Positions 9,844 through 20,341 of a stretch of 64,000 nt of DNA are shown here, piece after piece (within the stretch, counting starts at the first letter, position 1; every line of letters starts with the position of its first letter). The stretch covers positions 186,001 to 250,000 of the forward strand of contig CANTFK010000800.1 of NCBI GenBank assembly GCA_947646735.1. The letters are read 5' to 3'. The notes beneath the pieces were generated by a model. That model did no database searches. It was not told the DNA's origin and saw only the letters and a program-made list of their open reading frames with translations. The position numbers and the translations under genes were made by a program. Source of the stretch: Peronospora farinosa (taxonomy: Eukaryota; Oomycota; Peronosporomycetes; Peronosporales; Peronosporaceae).

Positions 9844-10484
9844 TGTAGCGGAGCTACACAGCTCTTTAGCCAGAGGAAGACTTTCGGCTGGAAGCCTCTT
9901 AGTTCTAGAGAACTAAATAGAGTGAAGGCTAAAAGCCACTTAGTTCTGAGGAACTAATTAAACGACTTAAAGTCACCCTGTTCTAAGGAACTAGGAAAGA
10001 GACTTTTAATCAATCAAGCAATATGCTTAAGGTTCAGAGAACCAACGCACAGAGTGCAAGAACAAGCTAGAAGCTTAGGGGTTCAGAGAACCAACGCACG
10101 AAGTGCACAAGAGAACAAGTCAGAACGACTTGCGATCTTAAACTCAAAAGGAGAACTGATTTTATTTATGCTTTAAGATATTATGAATAGTCCTACTTTA
10201 AGTACACTACACTAGATTAATTACTATTATAGTAATTATTATATGCAGACTTTGCTATTGGACGACGTATCGTCTAAACATCTGTGTATGATGTACTTAA
10301 TACAGCGTTAGTGATTTATCGAATCCCAATCGATAAGATACGGTATTACCGAATACCGTATTATAACGCTCATACTTAATACCTCTCTAACGAGAAGTAT
10401 AATAATGCATTATATGCAATACAAAGGAGAGTTTAAGCGTAAACTCTCGGAAAGACGTTACAACCGTCGTGTAACCCCGTTACG
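9844..10484 (-). repeat. 3' LTR of element 2 (641 bp)
   Basis: Nearly identical to 17145-17785. In transcript sense it begins at 10484 with CGTAACGGGG, where the other copy has TGTAACGGGG, and ends at 9844 with ...CTACA. The two differ only near the ends (TGTAGCGG against TGTAATGG, and the terminal base). Confidence 0.93.
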
Positions 10485-10496
10485 CCCTCCCCCACC
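10485..10496 (-). promoter_or_regulatory. polypurine tract of element 2
   Basis: On the minus strand GGTGGGGGAGGG abuts the 3' LTR. It is the expected plus-strand primer. Confidence 0.75.
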
Positions 10497-10595
10497 AGAC
10501 TGACGTTCCCATAGAATGTCACTCGACATCTTTCCTCATAGAGGTAGTGCTTTAGCGAACTTTTAAAACCTCACGGTTTGTTCACGGCACACAAC

Positions 10596-11879
10596 ATGAC
10601 GCCTCCCGGCAGTGAGTCACAGACTCTTAGGGACCTTATTGAGGACGACCTTGACGAAGCGGTTGATTACGAAAGTGACACCGTCTTTGTGGGACCCGAT
10701 GGGTCCCCTTTAGCCACCCTCACGGGTGAAGATGACACTCGTCATGCACCGAATCCGTTCCCTGAACGTGGTGCAGCAGATGCGCTAACAGCGTTACGTG
10801 ACCCGCCTGACGTATCATCAACGGTAACGGTTACCAATCCACTCGACGAGTAGCAACAGCGGTCCATCGACCAAGAGGAAGGCGCCAAGCGCCGAACGAA
10901 GAACATGACGCGGCTGCAGGACCACCGACAGTACAGGTTCAAGCCACCTACGGTGGAAGAACGTCTAAAGGAAGCATCTGGGCATTCCCTTTCTGGTTGG
11001 ACCATTGGGCCTGAGGCCATTTCACCTGAGGATGTTGCCACACGCACGGCACTTCGACAACGATATCTGGAGCTCCATATCACTACTCAAAGCCAATACT
11101 TGGCACGCCTTAATAGGCAAGTGCGCGGTGCGCCAGTTCCTCCGATGAAGGGTGTTCCCATCCTTCTATTCGCGGGGGAAACCGAGGAAGAAGAAGACAC
11201 GGCTTTCAGCCGCTGGGCGCATTATGCGCGACGTTTAAGCAGCATGTGGGCCCTACGGGCAAGTGCCAATGTGGCAGATGTTCGACTCGAGCGAAAGATG
11301 CGTTACGATTACGCTAAATTGAAGGCCCGGGGAAAATTGAAATCCCAACGAACGCATTATGCGTCTGCTACCCAGCAGCCCAATGTTTCGGCTACCCCTG
11401 CAGCCGCGAGTTCACGACAGCCCGAGGCCGCTAACCCGCCTACCCTCACCCTTACTGGTGAGAAGCGTCAGCGCCAACAGACAGACCCTGCGCACGACGC
11501 TCAAAAACGTCCACGGCGTACGGGCAATCCTGCCGAAGGGGAGTCTCAAATTCCCATGAATTCCATGATTCGGGATAACCCTGCCATTTCACCAGATACT
11601 GGTTTTGACCATGGCGGCGACGCTTCTGCAGTAGACGCTCCACATGGAACTGCAGGTTCCCCTGCGCATCGAGCAAAGGAGGAGGAGGTTGGTGTATCGG
11701 AACAAGCTCATGCCGAGCTTGTTCAGGAGGTGCGGACCCTTCGTGAGGAGAGGCAGACGATGAACTCCCGGCTTGAGTCCCTGGAAGAGAGTCGGACCCG
11801 AATGCAGGGTCAACTTGACTTGTTGGTGCAGATGCTCCGTCCCGCGACACTGCCAATGGGCCCGGCGCGAGCGCCTTAG
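10596..11879 (+). CDS. antisense ORF of element 2 (one in-frame TAG), coiled-coil protein
   Basis: Against gag-pol, an ATG at 10596 opens a frame that runs to 11879 with a single TAG at 10851-10853 (codon 86). The same frame continues before and after it, so it is a 427-codon ORF with one nonsense change; the next ATG is at 10905 (324 residues). The N-terminal about 85 residues are acidic. The middle is mixed and helical (RFKPPTVEERL, RWAHYARRLSSMWALR). A basic stretch follows (EKRQRQQ, QKRPRR), and the last about 60 residues are a coiled coil (ELVQEVRTLREERQTMNSRL). It starts about 110 bp from the LTR, and its last 430 bp overlap the chromodomain end of pol. The family is not recognised. It might be expressed from antisense promoter activity of the LTR. 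Confidence 0.55.
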
Positions 11880-13827
11880 CGTCTATTTGGGACGGATCCC
11901 GATAAGGTTTCAACATGGCGACATAGAACACAGGATGTGTACGCAATTTGCGCGTCAAGTTAAGCGTATACGCTGTGCCTTTCTTGGCAATGACCTTAAA
12001 GGGTCCGATAAAGCGCGGACGCAACTTCGTCTTAAAGACAGCGGATACTACATTGGTATGTAGGTTTTTAGCATTAAGTAATACTTGGTCTCCGACCTCA
12101 TAATCATTAATACAACCTCTGCCTTTCGCATCTGCATATTCCTTTTGTTTATCTTGACTATCAGCCATTGCATCTTGCACATGTCGTAAGACATTCAGTC
12201 GCGTTGCGAGAAACGCATTTACCTGTTTCCTAACAGTATTAGGGCTGACATCAGCAAGCCGATCGGCAACCTCTCCCCCACCAAGCCCTGAACCACTCGG
12301 TGGTAGCGTTAACGGAACGCGTGGGTGTGTGAGACCATTGACATAGAACGGAGTGTAGCCGGTGGAGGCGTGCACGGAATTATTGAGTGCAAACTCAACT
12401 ACAGGGAGCATAGCGCTCCAACGCTTAGGCGTTTCAGCACAAACGCTGCGTAGGATATCTTCAACAACGCGATTTACGCGTTCGGTTTGACCATCGGTCT
12501 GCGGATGATCCGCCGTGGACATGTCCAAACGGGTGCCCAGCACCTGGAAGACGGACTTCCAAAATTTACTCGTAAAACGAGGATCACGATCAGAAACAAT
12601 TGCCACTGGCAAGCCATGTTGGCGAAACACCCGATCGATAAACAGCTCCGCTGTACCCACACCATCGATCGAATCTGGCACAGCCGCTAAGTGAGCCATC
12701 TTGCTCAAACGGTCAACAAAGACCACAATACCTGTATTGCCATGCGAATCTTTCGGTAGGCCAAATACAAAGTCCATACTAATGGACTCCCAGCACCCAG
12801 TGGGAATAGGCAAACTAGCCAGCGGCGCTGCCGAATGGGGCGAGGGTTTCACCCGCTGACACATTTCACACGTACGCACATATGTGCTCACCCATTTGTA
12901 TAATTTGAGCCACCAATAACTTTGGCATACTGCCCCATAGGTCTTTTCACGACCCAAATGACCACCGATGGCGGTGTCATGTACCTCATAGAGGATACGA
13001 TGCTTCAGGTCCTCGTCATGAGGAACCACAATACGCGGAGGATCCGCTACATCTGTACGATAGTACAACAGTACCTCATCGATAGAATATCGATGGAGGC
13101 TTGCACGCAATCGTGCCGACAATTTAATGTTCGAGTCTTTAAACTCCTCACTGCCAAGAGCATGTAGCAACGCTATACAGTGATCATCTTTAGCATACGC
13201 CGTACGAATGAGATCGGTGATAGAAGACGACAACATCGTCACATGAGCAAGCTCATAATCAGGTCTGCGTGACAACGCATCAGCCAAAGCATTTTGCTTG
13301 CCCGGCTTATATTTCACCTCGAAGTTATATTCGGCAAAGAATGACAGCCATCTGGCCATTCTCTGCGAGAGATGCGGCGACTGAGTCGCAGTGCGTAACG
13401 ACGCATGATCGGTATAGATCACAAAAGGCTTTGAGCCCAGCAGATGAACTCTGAATTTGACCAGAGCATACTTCATCGCAAGTAGCTCTATGTCGTGAAC
13501 TGGATAGTTCTTTTCTGCAGCTTTCAGCTGGCGATATTCAAAAGCGATTACACGCTCACGGCCTTCATCATCTGATTGTAACAGAGCACTGCCAATGGCA
13601 AAATCCGATGCGTCACAGACGACGCTAAACGGTCGGTCAGGGTCTGGCAAAGCCAAAATAGGAGCATGTAGAAGGCTTGCCTTCACTGCTTGAAAAGCAT
13701 TTTCGTGTTCGGCATGCCAACACCATTCCACATCCTTTTTAAGGAGATTGGATAACGGCCGAGCCATATCAGCGTAATTTTCGCTATACTTGTGTAAGTA
13801 ATTGGCAAGGCCAAGCCATTTACGCAA
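11452..13827 (-). CDS. RNase H, integrase and chromodomain part of element 2 pol
   Basis: A 791-codon open frame. It begins in the RT thumb (KWLGLANYLHKY) and passes through RNase H (FSVVCDASDFAIG, YTDHASLR, NALADALSRRP). The integrase follows with its zinc finger (H..H, CEMCQ) and catalytic core ([36 protein letters not shown]), then the GPF-type domain (FIGPFKVI, HPVFYVAMLKPY). It ends in a chromodomain at about residues 725-775 (HVERLLQKR, QYLVKWQGYPESWNSWE). All three integrase catalytic positions appear present. The true start is upstream in the 13917-15701 frame; a missing base near 13960 separates the two, so this is not an independent gene. Confidence 0.9.
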   Translation of the reverse strand: MRKWLGLANYLHKYSENYADMARPLSNLLKKDVEWCWHAEHENAFQAVKASLLHAPILALPDPDRPFSVVCDASDFAIGSALLQSDDEGRERVIAFEYRQLKAAEKNYPVHDIELLAMKYALVKFRVHLLGSKPFVIYTDHASLRTATQSPHLSQRMARWLSFFAEYNFEVKYKPGKQNALADALSRRPDYELAHVTMLSSSITDLIRTAYAKDDHCIALLHALGSEEFKDSNIKLSARLRASLHRYSIDEVLLYYRTDVADPPRIVVPHDEDLKHRILYEVHDTAIGGHLGREKTYGAVCQSYWWLKLYKWVSTYVRTCEMCQRVKPSPHSAAPLASLPIPTGCWESISMDFVFGLPKDSHGNTGIVVFVDRLSKMAHLAAVPDSIDGVGTAELFIDRVFRQHGLPVAIVSDRDPRFTSKFWKSVFQVLGTRLDMSTADHPQTDGQTERVNRVVEDILRSVCAETPKRWSAMLPVVEFALNNSVHASTGYTPFYVNGLTHPRVPLTLPPSGSGLGGGEVADRLADVSPNTVRKQVNAFLATRLNVLRHVQDAMADSQDKQKEYADAKGRGCINDYEVGDQVLLNAKNLHTNVVSAVFKTKLRPRFIGPFKVIAKKGTAYTLNLTRKLRTHPVFYVAMLKPYRDPSQIDAKALAPGPLAVSRDGASAPTSQVDPAFGSDSLPGTQAGSSSSASPHEGSAPPEQARHELVPIHQPPPPLLDAQGNLQFHVERLLQKRRRHGQNQYLVKWQGYPESWNSWEFETPLRQDCPYAVDVFERRAQGLSVGADASHQ

Positions 13828-13916
13828 GTCCTTCTGAGATTGTGGAACAGGCCAATCGACTATGGCTTTGACTTTGGCGGGATCCGCTCGTAGTCCTCGC
13901 TTCCCAATGAAGCACC

Positions 13917-15701
13917 CTAGAAAGGGAATTTCTTCGGCCCCGAAGATGCACTTAGAGGCATTGCATATAATTTATTAGTGCGCATGCACTCGAGCACTGC
14001 TCGTAAATGAACAATATGGTTCTCAATATCGGACCGCCCATGTTCAGCTCGGCTATGGACAAAAATGTCATCAAAATACGTCTGTGCATAACTTCGATGG
14101 GGTCGAAACAATTGCGTCACCAAACGGTTAAACGTAGCCGGAGCATTAGATAGCCCTTGGGGCATCACTAACCACTCCCAGAGCATACCGCTCGGAGTAC
14201 TAACAGCAGTAAGTGGAATATCACTAGCTCGCATGAGCAATTGGTAATAACCATCGACTAAGTCGAGCGCACTGTACATGGTACAACCGACCATATTGTT
14301 CTGAAGAACATCCTTTCTAGGTATTGGCGTCTGTGCAGGTATAGTGGCCGCATTGAGCTTATTATAAGCATGAACAATACGCCATTTACCATTTGGTTTC
14401 TTAACACAGAAAGTGGGTGTCGAGTGCGGAGATTTACTTTCACGCACTATGCCCGCCGCGTGCTTTGCACGAAAGAACTCGTCAATGACGTCACACTGTT
14501 CTTTGGGTAAAGGCCACTGCCGTGTTACACAGTATTTGGTTCCGGGAACCAAGTCAATTTCATGACGTACGCCCCTATCAGGTGGTAGAACCGACGGTGG
14601 ATCGTGACACACCACGTCCTGGAATTCTTTTACCAAAGGATAGTAGGGATCTGAAGGGTCCTTTAGAATAGATGCCCCACTACGTGCACTTAGTGCCGCT
14701 TTGGTATCTTCAAGGACTGTCTCATCGACAAGCGAGGATGAGTTCAGCTCGAAGTTAGGTCGAATGACCACCATATCGGACAGAGCACCTGCCTTCAAGG
14801 CCTGATGAAATTCATCCACAGACATTTCGCCTAGCTCTAAAAGAGCATTTAATGATGGGAGGGCCTCAAGGTCAACCTCATTATCTACATCACCTGTCAC
14901 TCCGTTGACCAGGGTGTACAACTGGTCATTGACATTACTATGCGATAAAACAGACGCTTTGCGTCTCGCAGCCGCCATCTGGCGACGCTGCCGTCTCCTT
15001 GACGAGACCGTACTCTTCAAAGTACTTGGGATGTTATCGTCCCCAAGGTCAACAGACCCCTTGTCGTTTACCTGCCCTATGTAAGGGCCGATGTCATTAC
15101 CGACACCCAGTGGGTCACTAGTACCAGTGACTTCACTAACAAGGTCATTGACCTTCACTCGCTCTATACGAGAGCCGATGTCATTACCGACATCCAGTGG
15201 GTCACTAGTACCAGTGACTTCACTAACAAGGTCATCGACCTTAACTTGCTCTATACGAGAGCCGATGTCATTATCGACATCCAGTGAATTGCATTTACAG
15301 CCAATATCACTAACAAGGTCATTGACCTTAACTTGCTCTATACGAGAGCCGATGTCATTACCGACATCCAGTAAATCGCATTGACAGCCAATATTACTAT
15401 GAGTATCACTTAACGGAGTACGTGCCGTTCCACTAAGTGTCATTGAGCTCTGCTCGACACTATTATTGTTGACATCGGAGTTTATCAACTCAGACACTCC
15501 AATGTCCAGCACACTAACTGAATCAGTTAATGGCTCGCGCCAATAGCACTTTTGTTTCCTAGCGAAGGTGGGTTCATGACTCTCCAAAGCTTCGCTAGGA
15601 ACATTGCGCGTTGCGCCTAAGGTTTTGGATCTCCAATCGATCCATGGCCCATGGCGTTCTAGCCAGGCCATAACGAGAATGAGATCATATCTTAAGTCCA
15701 A
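13917..15701 (-). CDS. protease end, linker repeat and reverse transcriptase of element 2 pol
   Basis: This open frame starts in the C-terminal protease segment ([21 protein letters not shown]). It passes through a 29-residue linker repeat and then the RT fingers and palm ([32 protein letters not shown], catalytic YFDD near 14060). It runs out of frame after KLYA. The next frame then reads the expected [14 protein letters not shown]; adding one A at about 13960 would connect them, so the break is a single-base deletion or a sequence error. RT copies element RNA into cDNA inside the particle. Confidence 0.88.
   Translation of the reverse strand: MDLRYDLILVMAWLERHGPWIDWRSKTLGATRNVPSEALESHEPTFARKQKCYWREPLTDSVSVLDIGVSELINSDVNNNSVEQSSMTLSGTARTPLSDTHSNIGCQCDLLDVGNDIGSRIEQVKVNDLVSDIGCKCNSLDVDNDIGSRIEQVKVDDLVSEVTGTSDPLDVGNDIGSRIERVKVNDLVSEVTGTSDPLGVGNDIGPYIGQVNDKGSVDLGDDNIPSTLKSTVSSRRRQRRQMAAARRKASVLSHSNVNDQLYTLVNGVTGDVDNEVDLEALPSLNALLELGEMSVDEFHQALKAGALSDMVVIRPNFELNSSSLVDETVLEDTKAALSARSGASILKDPSDPYYPLVKEFQDVVCHDPPSVLPPDRGVRHEIDLVPGTKYCVTRQWPLPKEQCDVIDEFFRAKHAAGIVRESKSPHSTPTFCVKKPNGKWRIVHAYNKLNAATIPAQTPIPRKDVLQNNMVGCTMYSALDLVDGYYQLLMRASDIPLTAVSTPSGMLWEWLVMPQGLSNAPATFNRLVTQLFRPHRSYAQTYFDDIFVHSRAEHGRSDIENHIVHLRAVLECMRTNKLYAMPLSASSGPKKFPF
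15003..15440 (-). repeat. 87-bp tandem repeat in the protease-RT linker of element 2
   Basis: Units begin ATGTCATTACCGACA at 15091, 15178, 15265 and 15352, exactly 87 bp apart. They keep the reading frame as 29-residue units containing [11 protein letters not shown] and [14 protein letters not shown]. The first and last units are partial or degenerate. Confidence 0.9.
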
Positions 15702-16082
15702 ATCTAGGACAAGACAGCGCTGTTGGAGTCTAAAAGCTTCACACTTAAGTTCAACAGAACTCTAACAACGGTGACACGTACACCTGTTGCGAGGCGCACT
15801 GTTACAGTATACTGTCACCATCTTGCGCTGCTAGCGTCTCAGCATACATCTGACTCCCTTCAAGGGAACGACGTCGGACATAATTCCCTGACGCCCCTGA
15901 GTCAATTAAAATTGACCATGGTTTCTCAAAACCCTTAACGGTTGTCGACACAACCAACAAGCCTGGCTTGTAATCTTGTTCTATGGGAGCATCCACAGAA
16001 CCACCTGGGGCTAAGCCCTGTTTACCTCTACCTCCTAGAGGTTCAACAGAACTTAGTTCTTTCCCAGCAGGGAGCCCCGCGC
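15700..16082 (-). pseudogene. aspartic protease of element 2 with frame changes
   Basis: The frame 15802-15996 (open from just past the gag stop) holds the protease active site ILIDSGASGNYV. It ends at about 15802, and the expected continuation (TVRLATGVRV..., then [12 protein letters not shown]) is spread over two other frames before joining the pol frame. At least two indels between 15710 and 15815 are needed to explain this. The step from gag to protease is also a frame change and might be programmed. Confidence 0.7.
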
Positions 16083-17084
16083 CTACTGGGAGTCGACATT
16101 TTCCCCTGCGGTGCTCGCCTTTTGGCTAGGAGCAGGGCTTCGGCTTTGCCGATTTGAACGTTGCTTTCGCAACGGACAGTTAGGGCGGAGATGCCTAGTG
16201 CTTCCGCACATGTAACATCTACGGATGCTACCTTGCTGCTCAGCAGCTTGAAGCTCAGCTTCTTCAGCATGGCTGAGGTCCATGGGTTCCGCCCTATTAG
16301 AGGTATTTGATTGATACCAGGGCAGACCATATCGAGCAGATTTAAAATTGAGTTCAGCGTTAAATGCTACGCTTACTGCCTCCTCAAAAGTTGAAGGCTG
16401 GACACGGAAAACTTCCGTCCTGGCGACCCCAGTGCGAAGTCCCTCCATAAAAATGGTTACTCGGACTTCCTCTGCCAGTGGGTCCTGCTGCATAGCAGCA
16501 ATGAGAGTTCTTAACTCTTGGACATAGTCAGACAATTCCTTCTTACCCTGTCGGGTAGCTAGGAAGCGTGAGCGCACACGATAAGCCTGATTAGGCGGTG
16601 CAAACACACAAGTTAATTGCTTTTTAAGCATCTCCCATGTGGGAAATGCAGCATTTACAGAGACACCGCTCGTTAGAGCCCACTCTCTAGCTCTTCCACC
16701 GAGCTTAGAAATGGCCAAGCCAACTCGTTGCTTATCGGATACAAGCATGGCGGCATCCATTGCCATTTCAACTTCTCGGATCCAGAGGAGAAGGTTCTCT
16801 CCCTCCTTCCCCTCGAAGGTCTTGACACTTAAAACAAGTGGACGAGCCTTTGGCTCTGCATCGGTCACAGGTACCGGAATGTACTGTATAGGCGCGGCTG
16901 ACGCTGCCTGGTCATGGACCTGCCCGAGGAGCGTTGCCTCATAACGCATAAAGGCCTCAAGACGAGCATTTAGAACCTCGGGGCCTTGGGCCAAAAGGGC
17001 CTCGATTTGATCGGGCCCGACGAACGCCGATAGTTTATCTAAGGCGAGTCGCTGTGCCTCAGAGAGGTGATTTTGATTCTCCAT
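16083..17084 (-). CDS. gag: Gag of element 2
   Basis: 333 residues from the ATG at 17084 ([18 protein letters not shown]); the upstream GTG is not needed. The central region is a retrotransposon Gag capsid domain ([66 protein letters not shown]). The C-terminus has a zinc knuckle [14 protein letters not shown], followed by a basic RS-rich tail. It forms the virus-like particle and binds RNA. The ORF is intact, so this copy could supply particles. It is followed by protease in another frame. Confidence 0.92.
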   Translation of the reverse strand: MENQNHLSEAQRLALDKLSAFVGPDQIEALLAQGPEVLNARLEAFMRYEATLLGQVHDQAASAAPIQYIPVPVTDAEPKARPLVLSVKTFEGKEGENLLLWIREVEMAMDAAMLVSDKQRVGLAISKLGGRAREWALTSGVSVNAAFPTWEMLKKQLTCVFAPPNQAYRVRSRFLATRQGKKELSDYVQELRTLIAAMQQDPLAEEVRVTIFMEGLRTGVARTEVFRVQPSTFEEAVSVAFNAELNFKSARYGLPWYQSNTSNRAEPMDLSHAEEAELQAAEQQGSIRRCYMCGSTRHLRPNCPLRKQRSNRQSRSPAPSQKASTAGENVDSQ

Positions 17085-17127
17085 TCTCACAGAGGGTCAG
17101 TCTTTAAAGACTCAGGTGTAGGATTGA

Positions 17128-17144
17128 CTACTAGTGCTACCAAG
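17128..17144 (-). promoter_or_regulatory. probable primer binding site of element 2
   Basis: Directly inside the 5' LTR the transcript strand reads CTTGGTAGCACTAGTAG. TGGTAGC is complementary to the 3' end of an initiator tRNA-Met of the type ending GCTACCA (known for Ty elements). Only about seven bases match what I recall, so the tRNA identity is tentative. Confidence 0.45.
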
Positions 17145-17785
17145 TGTAATGGAGCTACACAGCTCTTTAGCCAGAGGAAGACTTTCGGCTGGAAGCCTCT
17201 TAGTTCTAGAGAACTAAATAGAGTGAAGGCTAAAAGCCACTTAGTTCTGAGGAACTAATTAAACGACTTAAAGTCACCCTGTTCTAAGGAACTAGGAAAG
17301 AGACTTTTAATCAATCAAGCAATATGCTTAAGGTTCAGAGAACCAACGCACAGAGTGCAAGAACAAGCTAGAAGCTTAGGGGTTCAGAGAACCAACGCAC
17401 GAAGTGCACAAGAGAACAAGTCAGAACGACTTGCGATCTTAAACTCAAAAGGAGAACTGATTTTATTTATGCTTTAAGATATTATGAATAGTCCTACTTT
17501 AAGTACACTACACTAGATTAATTACTATTATAGTAATTATTATATGCAGACTTTGCTATTGGACGACGTATCGTCTAAACATCTGTGTATGATGTACTTA
17601 ATACAGCGTTAGTGATTTATCGAATCCCAATCGATAAGATACGGTATTACCGAATACCGTATTATAACGCTCATACTTAATACCTCTCTAACGAGAAGTA
17701 TAATAATGCATTATATGCAATACAAAGGAGAGTTTAAGCGTAAACTCTCGGAAAGACGTTACAACCGTCGTGTAACCCCGTTACA
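17145..17785 (-). repeat. 5' LTR of element 2 (641 bp)
   Basis: Transcript-sense start TGTAACGGGGTTACACGACGG at 17785, end at 17145. Near-identical partner of 9844-10484. It should contain the element promoter and polyadenylation signals. Confidence 0.93.
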
Positions 17786-17790
17786 ATTGG
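17786..17790. repeat. target site duplication, right copy (ATTGG)
   Basis: Matches 9839-9843 exactly and directly follows the terminal CA of the LTR. Confidence 0.9.
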
Positions 17791-20341
17791 CCCTGAAGAA
17801 ATTACCGTTTGTCGGTATAAAGGTTTCGATAGTACGCTGACACAAACGCTGGAGACGCTCCAGGACTCAAGTATATGGCAAACAGCAGCTTTACAACAGA
17901 CGCCAACCAATCTCTGGGCTCATCGAAACAAGCTCACTGCGTACTAAGCTCTTGGGTCGCTAGTGAGGCAACTAAATTAATTTTTATCCAGACCGAGAGC
18001 AAGATGACAGTTGCCGTAAGCTTGAATGCTGCCAAGGAGCGAATGAAATACTGTAACACATCTGCTGGACATGCCTGTACGCACAAGCCTGCTGGCAGAA
18101 GCTCATCTGCCGCTGGACAGGAGAGCGATGGGAGCTTGGATGGATCCAAAGCTTCCTTGCAAACAATGCAAGCAGACGCGCGCCAGGACTATCCAAGATG
18201 ACCCAGAGACAGCTCACCAGATACCACCCAGACGCCCGCATACGCCGCCGTGTGGAAACGCATATGGCATAGCCAGACAAACCCGAGAGCCGTCACCGCA
18301 GGCGACACGACCCGTACAACCACCTGGCTCGATCGAGGAACCGACGTTGCCAATCGGTTTTAGGATCCACCGGACATCCTGCAACCTCTAAAGATTAAAT
18401 AGACTCGTCTGCTTCTCTCTCTCTTCATCGCAATTTGGCTCTTTTTGCGCCACCCGAGGATTGGCATGCACCCCAGCTTATCTTTCCCTCTGCACACCTT
18501 CTCCATAGACTCAGAAAGCGGCTGGTCCAGCACTTCTCAAAAGCTGCATGTCTCATCTTTTATTCAATGAAGCAACTAGTCCTTGCGTTTACACGAGGCA
18601 CTGCATGTGGTATGTTTAGTATCGACGTATGGCAAACGAACTTGGCGGACGGAGCGGCTTTGATAGACGCCCTCCGATTCCTCCCATTATAGGTCACCTT
18701 TTTTGAGTCACTGTTTAATCAATGATACCGTTCGTAGCTTCTCAGCTCCTGACAAAAAATTGCTAAGATGCTACTTGCTTTTCAAGCTTGGAAGAGTCAA
18801 CGGATGAGGTCCACCTCACCTCTTTCAACGGCATCAGATCTCGACTTAACTGAATACATAGAGCTGCTACCAGTGCCGAACGCCAGTCGAACTAGGGAGC
18901 GTATATGTTTCTTAGCTCCCTAACTCCAAGCCTTGTCGTCATATCCTCAACCATCATACAAAAAGCTGAATAAGCAGGCTATCCAACAATGTTCTTGCGC
19001 AAGTATCTTTTTACGTGTACTGTCTCCAAAAATCTCCTCTTGTATCCTCGTGTACACGGTGTGACAGCGTGTCCTCAGTCATCAAGTTAATAAACGCACG
19101 TCACTTGCCATTACTGCAGCTTTATTTCAGTCATCCCGTCGTCAAATCTGGGGCACGCAACTAATACCGACAGCAATCTCTGCGGCATCTACTTCACCTG
19201 TGTCTTTTTTCCGCGTACTGTCTTGGTAATTTGCAAGGAAGCAAAGTTGCTATGATGTGATCTGAATGATGCACCAGAAGAAGTTCTACTCACTTGATCT
19301 AAAGTAAGTCAGCTGATAGATAGCCGATAGTTGTCAGACTCTAACACATGCCCAACTAGTCATATTCATTTCATTGATTTGGACATCGTTTATAGTCGTT
19401 TCAATATGACTGGCTTGATGGTGTAACGTGTATTGAGCGTCAATAGAGTGACTTACTTCAACAGCCGCAACACAATGAACGGTCTGTGGTCGGAATGTAC
19501 ATTCTACTTAACGTGCTGAATATGGGGATGACTTCTCTGTTTGTTCACTATTCTACAAACATTTGGGAGCACAAATATTGTCAGTTATTGATGGATCGAA
19601 GAGGGTTCATTCATGCGTAAATGATGATACTTCGTCGTCGTTATATGTAGCGCATGGTAAAAGTTTAGTTGTAGTGTCGAAAGACTGAATGAGGATGCGT
19701 GTTTGGTCTTTCCAACGCGCTTTAACGTGTTTGTTCATTATACAGTAGAGTCCATGTAGTCATGCTTACCTAGAAGCACAGTAGAAGATCGTCTTAGTAC
19801 AGAGACGTACATCGATTGCTGCACCATGTTTACAAGGTACCCGCTAGCAACTGTAGAAAACGTCTACGGTTACTTGGAAACAGCAGCTTATAGTATTTGG
19901 AATCCCACGAATGACGACAAATGCGTTACACATCAACATCGTCACCAGGTTCAGTTCTTGCATCCTTTTCTTAGTCAAGTTCGATATCCTTTTTGGTACG
20001 TTTGTATCTTCCATCAATACGTACTCACTACTTCCATTGTGTTGGCATTCGACTGCAAGGTATCCGACATTCAATTGCAACACTGGGCACATGCTGAGCC
20101 ACAAACCCAAGTCATTGTCGTCGGAACGACTATCCTTTGAAACAACTTCTTGTACAGCAGCAGGCCTATAAATACCATACGTTTCGGTGTCTGCATGCCT
20201 GCGTTCGTAGGTAGTCCTTCGTCCAAGTATATACGTCTCTCCATTGGATCAGGTCTATCCTTACAATGTCGATACTGAACGACATTTTCTAATCTGCGAC
20301 CTCCCACGACTGTTCAAACATTAGTAGAGACCTCCTTTGAA
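17791..20341. other. 2.5-kb stretch without a recognised gene
   Basis: 17791-17947 continues the frame broken by element 2. Beyond it I see only short open frames without family motifs (for example 18435-18692 plus, 19844-20110 and 20071-20307 minus). The frames near 19844-20307 have a protein-like composition, with cysteine pairs (CGSACAQCC), and could be a decayed gene or transposase, but no family could be named. The last 300 bp should hold the promoter of the 5'-nucleotidase gene. Confidence 0.5.

Larger units (their letters stand above)
9844..17785 (-). mobile_element. Full-length Ty3/gypsy chromodomain retrotransposon, element 2
   Basis: Complete 7942-bp element transcribed on the minus strand. 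Parts in transcript order: 5' LTR 17145-17785, primer site, gag 16083-17084, protease 15700-16080, RT/RNase H 13917-15701 continuing near 13960, integrase plus chromodomain to 11452, an antisense ORF at 10596-11879, polypurine tract 10485-10496 and 3' LTR 9844-10484. The LTRs differ at about three positions in 641, and the flanks are a perfect ATTGG duplication, so it inserted recently. pol nevertheless has a one-base frameshift near 13960 and frame changes around 15700-15850. Confidence 0.95.

Noticed and set aside
19826..20307. Overlapping frames on both strands before the nucleotidase gene
   Set aside because: Protein-like composition, but no motif, splice model or family could be supported; left as an unassigned stretch.
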